64,000 bases of DNA from an uncultured Erwinia sp. Lineage in GTDB: Bacteria > Pseudomonadota > Gammaproteobacteria > Enterobacterales > Enterobacteriaceae. The stretch lies in NCBI GenBank assembly GCA_913775305.1, contig CAJYIY010000084.1, positions 1-64,000 on the forward strand, written 5' to 3'. Below, one piece after another: positions 50,074 through 62,065 of the stretch (position 1 is the stretch's first letter; every line of letters begins with the position of its first letter). A program made the position numbers and the translations under genes. The notes under the pieces were generated by a model. It was not told where the DNA came from. It saw only the letters and a list, made by a program, of their open reading frames with translations, and ran no database searches.

Positions 50074-51015
50074 TCAGGGGGGAGTAAATGCTGTCGGTAA
50101 CGGCGTTCCGGGGCGAGAAGCATCCCGCACTCGCGGCAAATGATCGCAGGCATGCTGCCGGGCTGAACGGATAAAGGCTTCAACCACCGGTTGCCGCTGT
50201 TCGCCATCGCGTACGGCCGCGTAAAGCCTGCTCCACAGACCTTCACCCAGTGATTTTGTAATAATAAGACCCTGATGTTCAAAGCTTTCCACCACCCAGT
50301 GTGGCAGTGCGGCTATTCCCATCTGTGCGGAAACCATCTGAATTAACAGCAGCGTATTATCCACGCTTTTCAGCGCCGGGCTGACGTCCGCTGGCTGCAA
50401 GAAATGGCGCCAGATATCAAGGCGTTGTCGCTGTACCGGGTATATCAACAACACTTCACTGGCTAAATCTTCTGGCGAGATCTCTTCTACGCTGGCCAGG
50501 GGATGGTCGGGCGCCAGCACCAGCCGGACTTCAAAATCAAACATCGGTGAATAGAACAGACCGCTGCGGGGCAGGATATCGGAGGTCAGCACGATATCCA
50601 GTTCGCCCTGCTGAAGAGCTGGCTGGGGGTCAAACGTTACGCCGGATTTGAAATCCATCATTACCTGCGGCCAGCTTTTACGGAAATTATTCAGCGCCGG
50701 GGTCAGCCACTGAATACAGCTGTGGCACTCAATGGCGATACGCAGCGTGGTCTGATGTGGCTCATGGCAGGCCTGTAGCGCCTGCTGAATCTGTGGCAGC
50801 ACCTGTTCTGCCAGCTGCAGCAAAACTTCTCCCTGCGGCGTAAAGCGAAGCGGCTGGCTTTTCCGCACAAACAGGCGGAAGCCCAGCCGCTGTTCCAGGT
50901 CGCTGAACTGATGGGATAACGCTGACTGCGTTTGATGAAGCTGGGCGGCGGCGGCGGCCAGCGAACCTGAATTTCGCAGGGCCTGCAGCGTTCGCAGGTG
51001 TTTGAATTCGATCAT
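50074..51015 (-). CDS. metR: LysR-family regulator of methionine synthesis
   Basis: The protein has 313 residues (E. coli 317). The N-terminal winged helix is [19 protein letters not shown] with [18 protein letters not shown]; the C-terminal domain binds homocysteine. MetR activates metE and other met genes and represses itself. It is divergent from metE across 250 bp that include a likely MetJ operator. Confidence 0.95.
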   Translation of the reverse strand: MIEFKHLRTLQALRNSGSLAAAAAQLHQTQSALSHQFSDLEQRLGFRLFVRKSQPLRFTPQGEVLLQLAEQVLPQIQQALQACHEPHQTTLRIAIECHSCIQWLTPALNNFRKSWPQVMMDFKSGVTFDPQPALQQGELDIVLTSDILPRSGLFYSPMFDFEVRLVLAPDHPLASVEEISPEDLASEVLLIYPVQRQRLDIWRHFLQPADVSPALKSVDNTLLLIQMVSAQMGIAALPHWVVESFEHQGLIITKSLGEGLWSRLYAAVRDGEQRQPVVEAFIRSARQHACDHLPRVRDASRPGTPLPTAFTPP

Positions 51016-51087
51016 GAGAGTCCTTCACATCGACAATGAACATATTGCGCTTGTGGCTAATACAGTACCTGCGGATTATAGCAGTGT

Positions 51088-51103
51088 AAACATCTGGACG
51101 TCC
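51088..51103. promoter_or_regulatory. Predicted MetJ operator (tandem met boxes)
   Basis: Two adjoining octamers, AAACATCT and GGACGTCC, each match the met box AGACGTCT at six of eight positions; a third weaker octamer follows. Position between metR and metE agrees with MetJ-SAM repression of both genes in E. coli. I could not place the MetR sites with confidence. Confidence 0.65.
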
Positions 51104-51265
51104 AAATGACATTTGCCAGTGAGCTGATTTGTCATTGTGCATCCGGGCAGTGCTCAAAGAACGTGACGTTTTCCGCGGGCTGCGCACTGATCGAATGCGA
51201 AATGGCTGTCAAACGGGGGGCCAGAACCTTCTGAACGAATCATCTATATGAACAGGAATCTCATC

Positions 51266-53536
51266 ATGACTATTCAGAACCACACTCTTGGATTTCCCCG
51301 CGTTGGTCTGCGTCGCGAGCTGAAAAAAGCACTGGAAAGCTACTGGTCAGGCAGCAGCACCCAGGAAGAGCTGCTGGCAACCGGTCGCGAACTGCGCGCC
51401 CGTCACTGGCGGCAGCAGAAAGAGGCCGGTGTGGATCTGCTGCCGGTCGGTGACTTCGCCTGGTACGACCACGTACTGACGACCAGTCTGCTGTTAGGTA
51501 ATGTGCCTGCTCGCCACCAGAACAAAGCGGGTGCTGTCGATCTTGATACCCTGTTTCGCCTTGGCAGGGGCCGTGCACCGACCGGTGAACCGGCTGCGGC
51601 TGCCGAAATGACTAAATGGTTTAACACTAACTATCACTATATGGTGCCGGAGTTTGTGCAGGGGCAGCAGTTCAGACTGACCTGGACCCAGCTGCTGGAT
51701 GAGGTTGATGAGGCGCTGGCGCTGGGGCATAAAGTTAAACCTGTGCTGCTCGGGCCGGTGACCTACCTTTGGCTGGGAAAAGTAAAAGGTGAGGCGTTTG
51801 ACCGTCTGACGCTGTTAAAAGATATTCTGCCGGTTTATCAACAGGTGCTGGCCGAGCTGGCAAAACGAGACATTGAGTGGGTACAGATAGATGAACCGGC
51901 CCTTGTTCTGGAGCTGCCTGCTGAGTGGCTGGCGGCATTTAAACCCGCTTATGACGCATTGCAGGGGCCGACTCAACTACTGCTGACTACCTATTTCGAC
52001 AGCATTGGCCAGAATCTGGAGGCCATCATCGCACTGCCAGTTCAGGGTCTGCATGTGGATCTGGTTCACGGTAAAGATGATATCAGTGTACTGAACGACA
52101 AAGTGCCAGCGGACTGGCTGCTGTCAGTGGGGGTGATCAACGGACGGAACGTCTGGCGTGCCGACCTTAGCAGCTGGTTTGAGCGCCTGCAGCCGCTAGT
52201 CACCCAGCGTAAAAAGCTGTGGATTGGTTCCTCCTGCTCACTGCTGCACAGTCCCATTGATCTGAGTGTGGAAACTCGTCTGGATGAAGAAGTAAAAAGC
52301 TGGTTCGCGTTCGCACTACAGAAATGTACTGAACTGTCACTGCTGAGTAATGCGCTGAACAATAACGATGCTGCCTTACTGCAGACATGGAGTGCACCCA
52401 TCCGTGCTCGCAAAACCTCAAACCGGGTACATAACGCTGCGGTGGGGGAACGGCTGGCGGTTGTCACCGCCAGCGACAGCAAGCGTCAGAGCAGTTATCC
52501 GGTTCGAGCTGAAGCCCAACGCGAGCGTTTCAAGCTACCGGCATGGCCAACCACAACGATTGGGTCATTCCCACAGACCACCGAAATTCGCGGCCTGCGT
52601 CTCGATTTCAAACAGGGGCGCCTGCAGAGTTCTCAATACCGTACCGCTATCGCCGAACACATTAAGCAGGCTATCGACGAGCAGGAACGTCTCGGCCTTG
52701 ATGTGCTGGTTCACGGTGAAGCGGAACGTAACGACATGGTGGAGTATTTCGGCGAAAATCTCGACGGTTTTGTCTTCACGCAGAATGGCTGGGTGCAGAG
52801 CTACGGTTCGCGTTGTGTAAAACCCCCGATCATTATTGGGGATATCAGCCGTCCGCGGGCGATTACCGTTGAGTGGGCGAAATATGCTCAGTCGCTGACT
52901 GACAAGCCGGTAAAAGGTATGCTGACCGGCCCTGTGACAATCCTTTGCTGGTCATTCCCGCGTGAGGATGTCTCGCGGGAAACCATTGCTAAGCAGATTG
53001 CACTGGCGCTACGTGATGAAGTAGAAGATTTGGAAAAAGCGGGTATCGGCATCATTCAGATTGATGAGCCGGCCTTGCGTGAAGGTCTGCCGCTGCAAAA
53101 ATCTGACTGGGCAGCCTACCTGAAGTGGGCGGTAGACGCATTTCGTCTGAATGCCGCCGTGGCGCATGATGATACGCAGATCCACACACATATGTGCTAC
53201 TGCGAGTTCAATGACATCATGGACTCAATTGCCGCGCTGGATGCTGATGTGATCACTATCGAGACCTCACGTTCCGATATGGAACTGCTGGAGTCCTTTG
53301 AACAGTTCGACTACCCGAATGAAATCGGCCCGGGGGTTTACGATATCCATTCGCCAAATGTGCCAGGCGTGGAATGGATGGAAGCGCTGCTGCTAAAAGC
53401 GGCGCAGCGTATTCCCACCGAACGTCTGTGGGTCAATCCGGACTGTGGTCTGAAAACCCGTGGCTGGACTGAGACCCGCCAGGCGCTGGCGAACATGGTG
53501 AAAGCGGCGCAAAACCTGCGTGCGGCAAAAGTGTGA
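51266..53536 (+). CDS. metE: Cobalamin-independent methionine synthase
   Basis: The protein has 756 residues (E. coli 753). It methylates homocysteine with methyltetrahydrofolate polyglutamate. It has two TIM-like barrels; the C-terminal one binds zinc through the His and Cys in [11 protein letters not shown], a Glu, and the Cys in [25 protein letters not shown] and [11 protein letters not shown] are also typical. ATG 51266 has AGGA eight bases upstream; the longer frame from 51248 adds six residues. Confidence 0.97.
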   Translation: MTIQNHTLGFPRVGLRRELKKALESYWSGSSTQEELLATGRELRARHWRQQKEAGVDLLPVGDFAWYDHVLTTSLLLGNVPARHQNKAGAVDLDTLFRLGRGRAPTGEPAAAAEMTKWFNTNYHYMVPEFVQGQQFRLTWTQLLDEVDEALALGHKVKPVLLGPVTYLWLGKVKGEAFDRLTLLKDILPVYQQVLAELAKRDIEWVQIDEPALVLELPAEWLAAFKPAYDALQGPTQLLLTTYFDSIGQNLEAIIALPVQGLHVDLVHGKDDISVLNDKVPADWLLSVGVINGRNVWRADLSSWFERLQPLVTQRKKLWIGSSCSLLHSPIDLSVETRLDEEVKSWFAFALQKCTELSLLSNALNNNDAALLQTWSAPIRARKTSNRVHNAAVGERLAVVTASDSKRQSSYPVRAEAQRERFKLPAWPTTTIGSFPQTTEIRGLRLDFKQGRLQSSQYRTAIAEHIKQAIDEQERLGLDVLVHGEAERNDMVEYFGENLDGFVFTQNGWVQSYGSRCVKPPIIIGDISRPRAITVEWAKYAQSLTDKPVKGMLTGPVTILCWSFPREDVSRETIAKQIALALRDEVEDLEKAGIGIIQIDEPALREGLPLQKSDWAAYLKWAVDAFRLNAAVAHDDTQIHTHMCYCEFNDIMDSIAALDADVITIETSRSDMELLESFEQFDYPNEIGPGVYDIHSPNVPGVEWMEALLLKAAQRIPTERLWVNPDCGLKTRGWTETRQALANMVKAAQNLRAAKV

Positions 53537-53566
53537 CTGCTTGCGTGCATCAGGTGGTGATCATAC

Positions 53567-53588
53567 GGGGCGCTCAGCGCCCCTTTCA
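53567..53588. terminator. Terminator between convergent metE and ysgA
   Basis: GGGGCGC-TCA-GCGCCCC is followed by CTTTC on plus. The very GC-rich stem abuts the ysgA stop codon. Confidence 0.75.
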
Positions 53589-54425
53589 TTATGCTTTTGA
53601 CACCACGTTGTGCTGTGCAAACCACGCCAGCATTCGCTGCCAGCCGTCAGCGGCGGACTCTGCGTGATAGCTCGGACGGTAGTCGGCGTTAAACGCGTGA
53701 CCAGCATCCGGATAGACGATGATTTCCGCGTGTGCATTCGCTGCCCGGAGCGCCTGGCGCATTGTATCGACAGTCTCTAATGGGATCCCATCATCTTTCG
53801 CCCCGTAAAGACCCAGTACCGGTGCATTCAGATCGACCGCAATATCCACCGGATGTTTTGGCTGCTTCATGGTCTTTTCACCCACCAGCTTGCCATACCA
53901 CGCTACGGCCGCTTTCAATTGCGGGTTGTGTGCAGCATAAAGCCAGGTAATGCGCCCCCCCCAGCAAAAACCGGTAATCGCCATATTACGCATATCGCCC
54001 TCGTGGCGAGAAGCCCAGTTCGCCACGTGATCAAGGTCGGCCAGAACCTGGTTGTCCGGTACTTTACTGACCAGTTCATTTAACAGCGTTGGGATATCGT
54101 CGTAGTCTGCGGCATCACCCTGGCGGAAGTAGAGATCTGGCGCGACGGCCAGATAGCCTTCGCGGGCCAGACGCCGACAAACATCGCGGATATGTTCATG
54201 AACGCCAAAAATCTCCTGCACCACCAGTACGACGGGTAACGGTCCAGCGACATGACGCGGCCTGGCATGGAAAGCGGGCATATTCTCACCCTGAGTCGGG
54301 ATTGAAGTTTCACCCGAAATAATCTCTGTGTCATCGGTAATCACCGTGGTGGCCGCGACAGGCTGGACTGCAGGTGCGAAGCTATTATTGCTCAATTTTT
54401 GAGTCGTGTTATCTTCGGTTTTCAT
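53589..54425 (-). CDS. ysgA: Dienelactone hydrolase family protein YsgA
   Basis: The protein has 278 residues (E. coli 271), an alpha/beta hydrolase. The nucleophile is the cysteine in [12 protein letters not shown]; the acid is in YGAKDDGIP and the histidine in [14 protein letters not shown]. The N-terminal 45 residues are Thr/Asn-rich without a clear signal. The natural substrate is unknown. It contains a run of eight C (G on its strand) at the glycines after FCW. It is divergent from udp, the conserved neighbour. Confidence 0.92.
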   Translation of the reverse strand: MKTEDNTTQKLSNNSFAPAVQPVAATTVITDDTEIISGETSIPTQGENMPAFHARPRHVAGPLPVVLVVQEIFGVHEHIRDVCRRLAREGYLAVAPDLYFRQGDAADYDDIPTLLNELVSKVPDNQVLADLDHVANWASRHEGDMRNMAITGFCWGGRITWLYAAHNPQLKAAVAWYGKLVGEKTMKQPKHPVDIAVDLNAPVLGLYGAKDDGIPLETVDTMRQALRAANAHAEIIVYPDAGHAFNADYRPSYHAESAADGWQRMLAWFAQHNVVSKA

Positions 54426-54571
54426 TGTCCTCTCCGTGCATGAACTAAGGCGATGGGCTAACTATAGCCAGGAAACGCCGACCCCCTGGGGGGACGGGCT
54501 ATCTCTTTATCATCAGCTAAACCTGGTCTGCGGGGCGGGTTGTAGCAAAAAAAGGCAGAAGAACACTCATG

Positions 54572-54587
54572 TGTGATTTTGATCTCA
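54572..54587. promoter_or_regulatory. Upstream CRP-like site of udp
   Basis: TGTGA-N6-TCTCA matches the CRP consensus well on the left half and partly on the right. Its centre is 52 bp from that of the second site, roughly -93.5 if transcription starts near 54673. Confidence 0.6.
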
Positions 54588-54623
54588 CTTTCAATTTCGT
54601 TTGATGTAACTTTCATTTGGATA

Positions 54624-54639
54624 AGCGATTGTTATCACA
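54624..54639. promoter_or_regulatory. Promoter-proximal CRP site of udp
   Basis: AGCGA-N6-TCACA has a perfect right half. With a -10 TACAGT at 54661-54666 it is centred near -41.5. Two CRP sites at about -41.5 and -93.5 with room for CytR between them is the known design of CytR-CRP promoters such as deoP2 and udp. Confidence 0.68.
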
Positions 54640-54710
54640 TAAATGTGCGCCGCGTTTGCTTACAGTAGCACTCAGTTAACTATCCCCGATTTTCGTGACA
54701 GGAGTTTGAA

Positions 54711-55472
54711 ATGGCACAATCTGACGTTTTCCACCTTGGTTTAACGAAGGCCGATCTTCAGGGAGCCACGCTGGCGATCGTACCCGGCGATCCTGAACGC
54801 GTGAAGAAAATCGCGGCCCTGATGGACAACCCGATCCATTTGGCCTCACACCGCGAATTCACCACCTGGCGCGCAGAGTTATCTGGCCAGCCGGTAATCG
54901 TCTGTTCGACGGGCATCGGCGGACCGTCCACCTCTATTGCCGTTGAAGAACTGGCGCAGTTAGGCATTCGCACCTTTCTGCGCGTGGGGACTACTGGTGC
55001 GATTCAGCCTAATATCAACGTGGGCGATGTGCTGGTGACCACGGCTTCTGTGCGTCTTGATGGCGCCAGCCTGCATTTTGCGCCGTTGGAATACCCGGCT
55101 GTTGCAGATTTTACCTGCACCACCGCGCTGGTTGCCGCAGCCGAAGCGGCCGGTGCTACAACCCACATTGGCGTCACTGCCTCCTCCGACACCTTTTACC
55201 CAGGTCAGGAGCGTTACGATACCTATTCCGGGCGCGTTGTCAGTCGTTTCCAGGGGTCGATGAAAGAGTGGCAGCAGATGGGCGTGCTGAACTACGAAAT
55301 GGAGTCGGCTACGCTGCTGACCATGTGTGCCAGTCAGGGGCTGCGGGCGGGTATGGTTGCTGGTGTGATCGTCAACCGCACTCAGCAGGAAATCCCTGAT
55401 GCTGAAACGATGAAACGCACCGAAAGCGATGCGGTTAAAATTGTCGTTGAGGCTGCTCGCCGCCTGCTGTAA
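54711..55472 (+). CDS. udp: Uridine phosphorylase
   Basis: The protein has 253 residues, the E. coli length. It splits uridine with phosphate to uracil and ribose-1-phosphate for pyrimidine salvage. Motifs are [41 protein letters not shown] and [21 protein letters not shown] upstream of the ATG is a strong ribosome site. It is likely controlled by CytR and CRP. Confidence 0.97.
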   Translation: MAQSDVFHLGLTKADLQGATLAIVPGDPERVKKIAALMDNPIHLASHREFTTWRAELSGQPVIVCSTGIGGPSTSIAVEELAQLGIRTFLRVGTTGAIQPNINVGDVLVTTASVRLDGASLHFAPLEYPAVADFTCTTALVAAAEAAGATTHIGVTASSDTFYPGQERYDTYSGRVVSRFQGSMKEWQQMGVLNYEMESATLLTMCASQGLRAGMVAGVIVNRTQQEIPDAETMKRTESDAVKIVVEAARRLL

Positions 55473-55662
55473 GGGTGAAATAGTTGGGCTGCGGCAGTTG
55501 CTGCAGCCATGAAACTTCTGCAACAGTCCCCCCGCTTTTTCGAGCCGTCATCCTGTTCGGGTTTAAATCGTCCCACGTCATCCGCCGTTGCGCTTTTTGT
55601 CTGGACATTCATACAGTGTGCCTCTATTTTCCCCTGAGGATGTTGATTAGAGGGGAAGCAGG

Positions 55663-57210
55663 GTGGATGCAACAATCAGTTACGTCGCAGGCATTGGTCT
55701 GGCAGGAATGCTGGTAGGGTGGATATTTGCCTGGTTCCTCGGTCAGCAGCGACTGGCTAAACAGGAAACCGAGCGACGACTGCTGGTGCAGGCCGCGGAG
55801 CAGAGCCAGACAGAACGCCTGCGCCTGCAGCAGCAGCTGGACGAGCAGGTATCGGAACAAAGGCAAAATGAGCAGGAGTTGCGTCAGCTGCACGGCAGCC
55901 TGGCCGCTGCTCAGGAAAAGCTGCATCAGTTCGATCACTGGCGAGGGGAAGCCGAACAGCTCTCGCGCGAACTGCGCACACAGTTAGAGATTAACAGCGC
56001 GCAGGAAGCCGAACTGCGTGAAGTGACCATCCGACTGGAAGAAACGCGCATCGCCGCAGAAGAAAAACAGCGACTGCTGGTGAACAGCGAACAGCGGCTG
56101 AACTCGCAGTTTGAAAACCTCGCCAATCGCATTTTTGAAAATAGCGGACGCCGCGTAGATGAGCAGAATCGTCAGAGCCTGCACGGCCTGATCGCCCCGC
56201 TGCGGGAACAGCTGGAAGGATTTCGCCGCCAGGTGCAGGAAGGCTTCGGTCAGGAAGCGCGTGAGCGCCACACGCTTTCCCATGAGATACGCAACCTGCA
56301 GCAGCTGAATGCCCGTATGGCACAGGAAGCGCTTAATCTGACGAAAGCACTGAAGGGTGACAATAAAACGCAGGGAAACTGGGGCGAGGTGGTGTTGAGC
56401 CGCGTGCTTGAGGCGTCCGGGCTGCGTGAAGGCCATGAGTATGAAACGCAGGTCAACATCCAGCTGGAGCAGAATGGGCGCATGCAGCCGGATGTCATCG
56501 TGCGTCTGCCTCAGGGTAAAGATGTGGTGATTGACGCCAAAATGACGCTGGTGGCCTACGAACGCTATTTCAACAGTGAAGATGAGCTTCAGCGTGAAGC
56601 CGCTGTCAGTGAGCATATCGCCGCCATACGCGGCCATCTTCGGTTATTGGGCCGTAAAGATTATCAACAATTGCCAGGTTTACGCTCGCTGGATTATGTG
56701 TTGATGTTTATTCCCATTGAACCGGCGTTTCTACTGGCCATCGATCGCCAGCCTGAACTGATTAGCGAGGCCCTGAATCAGAACATCATGCTGGTGAGTC
56801 CGACCACGCTGCTGGTAGCGCTGCGGACAATTAACAATCTGTGGCGTTATGAACACCAGAGTCGCCACGCCCAGCGTATCGCCGATCGTGCCGGGCGGCT
56901 GTATGACAAAATGCGACTGTTTGTGGATGATATGACCAGCATTGGTCAAAACATAGAAAAGGCCCAGGACAGTTATCGTCAGGCGATGAAAAAACTGTCT
57001 GAAGGGCGGGGCAATCTGATTGCGCAAACTGAAGGATTTCGCCAGATGGGCGTGGAGGTGAAGCGGCCTATCAATCCTCTGCTGGCCGGGCAGGCTGTTT
57101 CAGAGGGCGGTGAAGAGATCGCAGAGCAGAGTGACAGCGAGAAACCACTGGCTGGCGGCGGAAACCCCGAAATCGCCGCCGCCAGGGGGCAGCGTCAAAT
57201 CAATGAATAA
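55663..57210 (+). CDS. rmuC: DNA recombination limiting protein RmuC
   Basis: The protein has 515 residues (E. coli 475). An N-terminal membrane span near residues 5-25 is followed by a Gln/Glu-rich coiled coil to about 150, and the restriction-endonuclease-like RmuC core with [23 protein letters not shown] and [19 protein letters not shown]. It limits recombination between inverted repeats and may cleave structured DNA. The start is GTG 55663 with AGGGGA upstream. The coiled coil and C-terminal tail are longer than in E. coli. Confidence 0.94.
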   Translation: MDATISYVAGIGLAGMLVGWIFAWFLGQQRLAKQETERRLLVQAAEQSQTERLRLQQQLDEQVSEQRQNEQELRQLHGSLAAAQEKLHQFDHWRGEAEQLSRELRTQLEINSAQEAELREVTIRLEETRIAAEEKQRLLVNSEQRLNSQFENLANRIFENSGRRVDEQNRQSLHGLIAPLREQLEGFRRQVQEGFGQEARERHTLSHEIRNLQQLNARMAQEALNLTKALKGDNKTQGNWGEVVLSRVLEASGLREGHEYETQVNIQLEQNGRMQPDVIVRLPQGKDVVIDAKMTLVAYERYFNSEDELQREAAVSEHIAAIRGHLRLLGRKDYQQLPGLRSLDYVLMFIPIEPAFLLAIDRQPELISEALNQNIMLVSPTTLLVALRTINNLWRYEHQSRHAQRIADRAGRLYDKMRLFVDDMTSIGQNIEKAQDSYRQAMKKLSEGRGNLIAQTEGFRQMGVEVKRPINPLLAGQAVSEGGEEIAEQSDSEKPLAGGGNPEIAAARGQRQINE

Positions 57211-57284
57211 GCGAGCGGCAAGTGCCTGACCTGCCTGACTCTGGTACACTTAGCCTATATTTGATTGTGGAGCAGGCAAAACAA

Positions 57285-58040
57285 ATGGCAGATGAATCAA
57301 AGGACACTACCCACTTCGGTTACCGTACCGTTGCGAAAAGCGACAAAGCCGATATGGTTGCTGATGTTTTCCATTCCGTTGCGGCCAAATACGATCTGAT
57401 GAATGACCTGATGTCATTCGGTATTCACCGCATCTGGAAGCGTTTTACCATTGACAGCAGCGGCGTGCGCCGCGGGCAGCGCGTACTCGATTTAGCCGGT
57501 GGTACCGGCGATCTGACGGCGAAGTTTTCTCGCCTGGTTGGCGAAACGGGTGAAGTTGTGCTGGCAGATATTAACAGCTCAATGCTGAAAGTTGGCCGTG
57601 AGAAGCTGCGTAACAAAGGCATTATCGGTAATGTTAATTATGTTCAGGCTAACGCAGAAGCCTTGCCGTTCCCGGACAACTATTTTGACTGTATTACCAT
57701 CGCTTTTGGCCTGCGTAACGTAACGGAAAAAGAGAAGGCACTGGCATCAATGTTCCGTGTCCTCAAGCCAGGTGGACGTCTGCTGGTGCTTGAGTTTTCT
57801 AAGCCGGTGCTGGAGCCGTTAAGCAAAGCTTATGACGCCTACTCTTTCCATATTTTGCCACGTATCGGTGAAATGGTGGCGAAAGATGCGGGAAGCTACC
57901 GCTACCTGGCAGAGTCCATCCGTATGCATCCCGACCAGGAGACGCTAAAGCAGATGATGATGGATGTCGGCTTCGAAAACACCACCTATCACAATCTCAC
58001 GGGCGGCATCGTTGCCTTGCACCGCGGGTTTAAGTTCTGA
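57285..58040 (+). CDS. ubiE: Ubiquinone/menaquinone biosynthesis C-methyltransferase
   Basis: The protein has 251 residues, the E. coli length, a class I SAM methyltransferase. It methylates the C2 position of demethylubiquinol and demethylmenaquinol precursors. The SAM motif is [16 protein letters not shown]; family signatures are [17 protein letters not shown] and [17 protein letters not shown]. The open frame begins at 57222 but the family start is ATG 57285. It heads ubiE-ubiJ-ubiB. Confidence 0.97.
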   Translation: MADESKDTTHFGYRTVAKSDKADMVADVFHSVAAKYDLMNDLMSFGIHRIWKRFTIDSSGVRRGQRVLDLAGGTGDLTAKFSRLVGETGEVVLADINSSMLKVGREKLRNKGIIGNVNYVQANAEALPFPDNYFDCITIAFGLRNVTEKEKALASMFRVLKPGGRLLVLEFSKPVLEPLSKAYDAYSFHILPRIGEMVAKDAGSYRYLAESIRMHPDQETLKQMMMDVGFENTTYHNLTGGIVALHRGFKF

Positions 58041-58052
58041 TCGGGAAAGCGA

Positions 58053-58658
58053 ATGACTTTAACGCCGTTGTTAACTGCCAGTCTGGAGACCGCGCTTAAC
58101 CAGATTCTGTATCGCGATCGTGGCCTGAAAGCGGCGCGTCAACGCTTGAGCGGTAGAAGCCTTGCGATAGAACTGGCTGAACTGAAGCAGCCAGTGATCT
58201 TTATCTTCAGCGATCGTCAGGTGGATGTACTGGGTGACTGGGCTGACAAGCCCGATTGTACGGTAAAAACGCACCTGACCACGCTGCCGAAGCTTCGCGA
58301 TCGCCAGCAGCTCACTGCGCTCATTCGCAGCGGAGAGCTGGAAGTCGAAGGCGATCTCCAGCTGGTTCAGCAGTTTTCCACGCTTATGGACCTGGCGGAA
58401 CTCGATCCGGCGGAATACCTCGCTCCCTGGATTGGTGATATCGCTGCGCAGGGTATTTCGCAGTTTGCACGCCGTGGTTTTCAGGCCGTTCGACGTGACG
58501 TACAGCGTAAACAAAGCTATCTGGCGCAGACGTTGACTGAAGAGTGGCGAGTTGCCCCTGGCGGCCTGGAGCTGGCATGGTTTGCTGAAGAAGTTGACGC
58601 GCTGTCGGCTTCACTGGAAGCATTGGAAGTTCGTCTCAAAAAACGGGAGGCTAAATGA
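58053..58658 (+). CDS. ubiJ: Ubiquinone biosynthesis accessory factor UbiJ
   Basis: The protein has 201 residues, the E. coli length. The N-terminal SCP2 lipid-binding domain spans about residues 15-115 and a C-terminal helix about 160-200. UbiJ with UbiK scaffolds the soluble Ubi complex and binds isoprenoid intermediates. In E. coli the 3' part of this gene also encodes the sRNA EsrE; I cannot tell from sequence whether that holds here. It overlaps ubiB by four bases. Confidence 0.94.
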   Translation: MTLTPLLTASLETALNQILYRDRGLKAARQRLSGRSLAIELAELKQPVIFIFSDRQVDVLGDWADKPDCTVKTHLTTLPKLRDRQQLTALIRSGELEVEGDLQLVQQFSTLMDLAELDPAEYLAPWIGDIAAQGISQFARRGFQAVRRDVQRKQSYLAQTLTEEWRVAPGGLELAWFAEEVDALSASLEALEVRLKKREAK

Positions 58659-60292
58659 GTTTCGGAGAATTACGCCGCCTGTATCTGATTGTTCGTGTGT
58701 TCCTCACCTATGGTTTAGATGAACTGATCCCGAAGATGCGCATCACACTGCCGCTGCGGTTGTGGCGCAAATGCCTGTTCTGGCTCCCGAATCGCCATAA
58801 GAATTTGCCGCTGGGTGAGCGTCTTCGCCTGGCACTGGAGCAGCTTGGTCCGGTATGGATTAAGTTTGGACAGATGATGTCTACCCGTCGTGACCTGTTT
58901 CCTCCGCAGATCGCCGACCAGCTGGCGATGTTGCAGGACCGCGTCGCACCTTTTGACGGCGCGAAAGCGCTGAAGTTGATCGAACAGTCATTAGGCGCAC
59001 CGATTTCCAGCCAGTTTGATGATTTTGATATCACCCCACTGGCATCGGCCTCAATCGCTCAGGTGCACACGGCAACACTGAAAGAAAATGGTAAAGCGAT
59101 CGTTATTAAGGTCATACGCCCCGATATCCTGCCGGTGATTAAGGCGGATATGAAGCTGATTAAGCGCATGGCTCGCTGGGTCCCGCGTTTGTTGCCTGAT
59201 GGTCGCCGTTTGCGCCCGCAGGAAGTGGTTGCTGACTATGAAAAAACGCTGCTGGATGAGCTGAATTTGTTGCGGGAAGCGGCGAATGCTATCCAACTGC
59301 GTCGCAATTTTGACGGCAGCAATATGCTGTACGTGCCTGAAATTTACTCAGACTATTGCAGTGAGACGATGCTGGTCATGGAGCGCATCTACGGCATTCC
59401 TATTTCGGATGTGGTGGCGCTTGAACAGAACGGCGTCAATATGAAACTGCTGGCCGAGCGCGGTGTGCAGGTGTTCTTTACCCAGGTATTCCGCGACAGT
59501 TTTTTCCATGCGGATATGCATCCAGGAAATATTTTTGTCAGCTACGAGCATCCTGAGGATCCGCAATATATTGGTATCGACTGCGGTATCGTGGGGTCGC
59601 TTAACAAGGAAGATAAGCGGTATCTGGCGGAAAATTTTATCGCGTTCTTCAACCGCGACTATCGCAAAGTGGCGGAACTGCACGTTGATTCAGGTTGGGT
59701 TCCACCTGATACCAATGTGGAAGATTTTGAGTTTGCCATCCGCACCGTCTGTGAGCCCATTTTTGAGAAGCCTCTTGCAGAGATCTCGTTTGGTCACGTG
59801 CTGATGAACCTGTTCAACACCGCACGGCGTTTTAATATGGAAGTGCAGCCTCAGCTGGTATTGCTGCAGAAAACATTGCTGTATGTTGAAGGCGTGGGCA
59901 GGCAGCTTTATCCTCAGTTAGATCTGTGGAAAACGGCTAAGCCGTTCCTGGAAGACTGGATCAAAGATCAAATTGGCATTCCTGCCATTGTTCGGGCGTT
60001 GAAGGAAAAAGCGCCGTTCTGGGCAGAAAAACTGCCGGAACTGCCGGAACTGTTCTACGACAGCCTGCGCCAGCATAAGCATTTACAGCACAGCGTCGAT
60101 CGTCTGGTTAGCGAACTTAAGGATGAAAAAGCGAAGCAGCACCAGTCGCGTTATTTATTCGGCGTTGGTTCCACGCTGCTGTTGAGTGGTACCGCTATTT
60201 TGCTATTCCGTCCGGACTGGGATTTTTTCTCAGCCGGGTTACTCGCGGGTGGTATCGTCGCCTGGCTTGTTGGTTGGGGCAGAACAAAATGA
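58655..60292 (+). CDS. ubiB: Ubiquinone biosynthesis atypical kinase/ATPase UbiB
   Basis: The protein has 545 residues (E. coli 546), ABC1/ADCK/UbiB family. The family-specific KxGQ motif is [13 protein letters not shown]; the nucleotide lysine is in [11 protein letters not shown], the catalytic-loop region is [13 protein letters not shown], and the metal motif GIDCGIVG. Two C-terminal membrane spans lie near residues 498-540. It supports aerobic and anaerobic ubiquinone synthesis, probably by extracting lipid precursors. Confidence 0.97.
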   Translation: MSFGELRRLYLIVRVFLTYGLDELIPKMRITLPLRLWRKCLFWLPNRHKNLPLGERLRLALEQLGPVWIKFGQMMSTRRDLFPPQIADQLAMLQDRVAPFDGAKALKLIEQSLGAPISSQFDDFDITPLASASIAQVHTATLKENGKAIVIKVIRPDILPVIKADMKLIKRMARWVPRLLPDGRRLRPQEVVADYEKTLLDELNLLREAANAIQLRRNFDGSNMLYVPEIYSDYCSETMLVMERIYGIPISDVVALEQNGVNMKLLAERGVQVFFTQVFRDSFFHADMHPGNIFVSYEHPEDPQYIGIDCGIVGSLNKEDKRYLAENFIAFFNRDYRKVAELHVDSGWVPPDTNVEDFEFAIRTVCEPIFEKPLAEISFGHVLMNLFNTARRFNMEVQPQLVLLQKTLLYVEGVGRQLYPQLDLWKTAKPFLEDWIKDQIGIPAIVRALKEKAPFWAEKLPELPELFYDSLRQHKHLQHSVDRLVSELKDEKAKQHQSRYLFGVGSTLLLSGTAILLFRPDWDFFSAGLLAGGIVAWLVGWGRTK

Positions 60293-60413
60293 TTGTCATG
60301 AATGGTAAATAGGCAGTTTATTGCGTTGCTGCACAGGTTTGCGCATCGTCAGTAAGATATAAGCTGTTATATACTGCACAACCGGCTTCAACTATTGATA
60401 TCTAGAGGTAACC

Positions 60414-60662
60414 ATGGGCATTACTCTTCCACACTTACTCATCATCGCTGTGCTGGTCGTTCTGCTGTTCGGCACGAAAAAATTGCGCTCTCTGGGTTCC
60501 GATCTCGGCTCGTCTATCAAAGGCTTTAAAAAGGCGATGAGCGATGAAGACGACAAAGCAAAACCCACAACGCATTCCGAAGATGCTGATTTTAGTGCCA
60601 AACTGGCCGATCAGCAGCATAGCGAAGTGAAGAAAGAAGACGTCAAAAACGACAAGGTATAA
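60414..60662 (+). CDS. tatA: Sec-independent translocase pore subunit TatA
   Basis: The protein has 82 residues (E. coli 89). A single N-terminal span, [17 protein letters not shown], is followed by the hinge and amphipathic helix [16 protein letters not shown] and a charged tail. The N-terminus is one residue shorter than E. coli and the polar residue of the membrane helix, Gln8 there, is aligned with a histidine here (LPHLL). It is the first gene of tatABC. A possible -10 TATACT is at 60370-60375. Confidence 0.95.
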   Translation: MGITLPHLLIIAVLVVLLFGTKKLRSLGSDLGSSIKGFKKAMSDEDDKAKPTTHSEDADFSAKLADQQHSEVKKEDVKNDKV

Positions 60663-60665
60663 ACC

Positions 60666-61256
60666 GTGTTCGACATAGGCTTTAGTGAACTGGTTCTGGT
60701 TTTCGTTATTGGTCTGGTTGTACTCGGACCGCAACGTCTACCCGTCGCGGTTAAAACCGTTGTTGGCTGGATACGGGCATTACGTTCGCTGGCTACCAGC
60801 GTCCAGAATGAACTGGCGCAGGAGTTGAAACTGCAGGAGCTGCAGGATGGCCTGAAGAAAATCGAAAAGGCCAGCATGGACAGCCTTTCTCCTGAGCTGA
60901 AGGCCTCCGTGGAGGAACTGAAGCAGACGGCAGAGTCGTTCAAGCGTTCCTACCTTGGCGATAATGAAAAGGCTGCGGATGAAGAAGCGCACACGATCCA
61001 TAATCCGCTGGTGAAAAACGAGACGCCTCATGACGGCGCTACGCCGTCGCAAGCCGATCGTCAGGCATCTGCCCCTGCTCTGGCACCTGAGCAAGCGGAA
61101 GTGCTGACAGAATCGCCAGAATCTCCTGCGGCTGCTGCCACTGAACCAAAGGTTTCAAAGCCTGATGAGGTCGAGAGCGTGGTTTCCCTGCAGAAACCGA
61201 TTGTGCCCGCAGCTCCTGTAGCTAAACACACTCCACAACCGAGCGATGAACGATAA
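60666..61256 (+). CDS. tatB: Twin-arginine translocase subunit TatB
   Basis: The protein has 196 residues. The N-terminal span [20 protein letters not shown] is followed by the conserved [12 protein letters not shown] hinge, an amphipathic helix and a long Pro/Ala/Glu-rich variable tail. With TatC it forms the receptor for folded proteins with twin-arginine signal peptides. The start is GTG 60666, three bases after tatA. Confidence 0.95.
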   Translation: MFDIGFSELVLVFVIGLVVLGPQRLPVAVKTVVGWIRALRSLATSVQNELAQELKLQELQDGLKKIEKASMDSLSPELKASVEELKQTAESFKRSYLGDNEKAADEEAHTIHNPLVKNETPHDGATPSQADRQASAPALAPEQAEVLTESPESPAAAATEPKVSKPDEVESVVSLQKPIVPAAPVAKHTPQPSDER

Positions 61257-61258
61257 AT

Positions 61259-62020
61259 ATGGCCGTTGAAGATACCCAGCCCCTTATCAGTCATCTGATT
61301 GAATTACGTAAGCGCCTGTTAAACTGCATTATTGCTGTTCTGGTCATTTTCCTTTGTCTGATTTATTTCTCCAATGATATTTATCAGATGGTTGCGGCTC
61401 CGCTGATCGAGAAGATGCCGTCAGGGGCCAGCATGATTGCGACCGATGTGGCCTCGCCGTTTCTGACGCCGATTAAACTGACGGTGATCGTGTCCATTTT
61501 CCTTGCCGTGCCGGTTATTCTTTATCAGATCTGGGCGTTTGTTGCCCCAGCGCTGTATCGTCATGAGCGTCGGCTGGTCATGCCACTGCTCGTTTCCAGT
61601 TCATTCCTATTCTATCTTGGAATGGCTTTCGCCTATTTTATCGTCTTCCCGTTGGCGTTTGGCTTCTTCGCAAAAACCGCGCCGCAGGGCGTTCAGATTG
61701 CGACAGATATCAATAACTATCTCGACTTTGTCATGACGCTTTTTATGGCGTTTGGCGTGTCGTTTGAAGTGCCGATTGCAATCGTACTGCTCTGCTGGAC
61801 AGGGGTGACGACCCCGGAAGACCTGAAGGCCAAACGTCCTTATGTACTGGTAGGCGCGTTTGTGGTGGGCATGTTACTGACACCGCCGGATATTTTCTCC
61901 CAAACGCTGTTAGCCGTTCCGATGTACTGCCTGTTTGAAGTGGGCGTGCTGGTTTCTCGTTTCTACGTCGGGCAAAAACGTGGCGACGATGAGGATCGAG
62001 AGCAGGATACTGAATCGTAG
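61259..62020 (+). CDS. tatC: Twin-arginine translocase subunit TatC
   Basis: The protein has 253 residues (E. coli 258) with six membrane spans. The cytoplasmic N-terminal signature [16 protein letters not shown] and the loop [12 protein letters not shown] are the signal-peptide-binding parts; the glutamate in [13 protein letters not shown] is also conserved. It lies two bases after tatB. Confidence 0.97.
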   Translation: MAVEDTQPLISHLIELRKRLLNCIIAVLVIFLCLIYFSNDIYQMVAAPLIEKMPSGASMIATDVASPFLTPIKLTVIVSIFLAVPVILYQIWAFVAPALYRHERRLVMPLLVSSSFLFYLGMAFAYFIVFPLAFGFFAKTAPQGVQIATDINNYLDFVMTLFMAFGVSFEVPIAIVLLCWTGVTTPEDLKAKRPYVLVGAFVVGMLLTPPDIFSQTLLAVPMYCLFEVGVLVSRFYVGQKRGDDEDREQDTES

Positions 62021-62065
62021 TAAGCTTCTGCTTCCGGCTGCTCAGGCAGGACAAACACTATTTTC

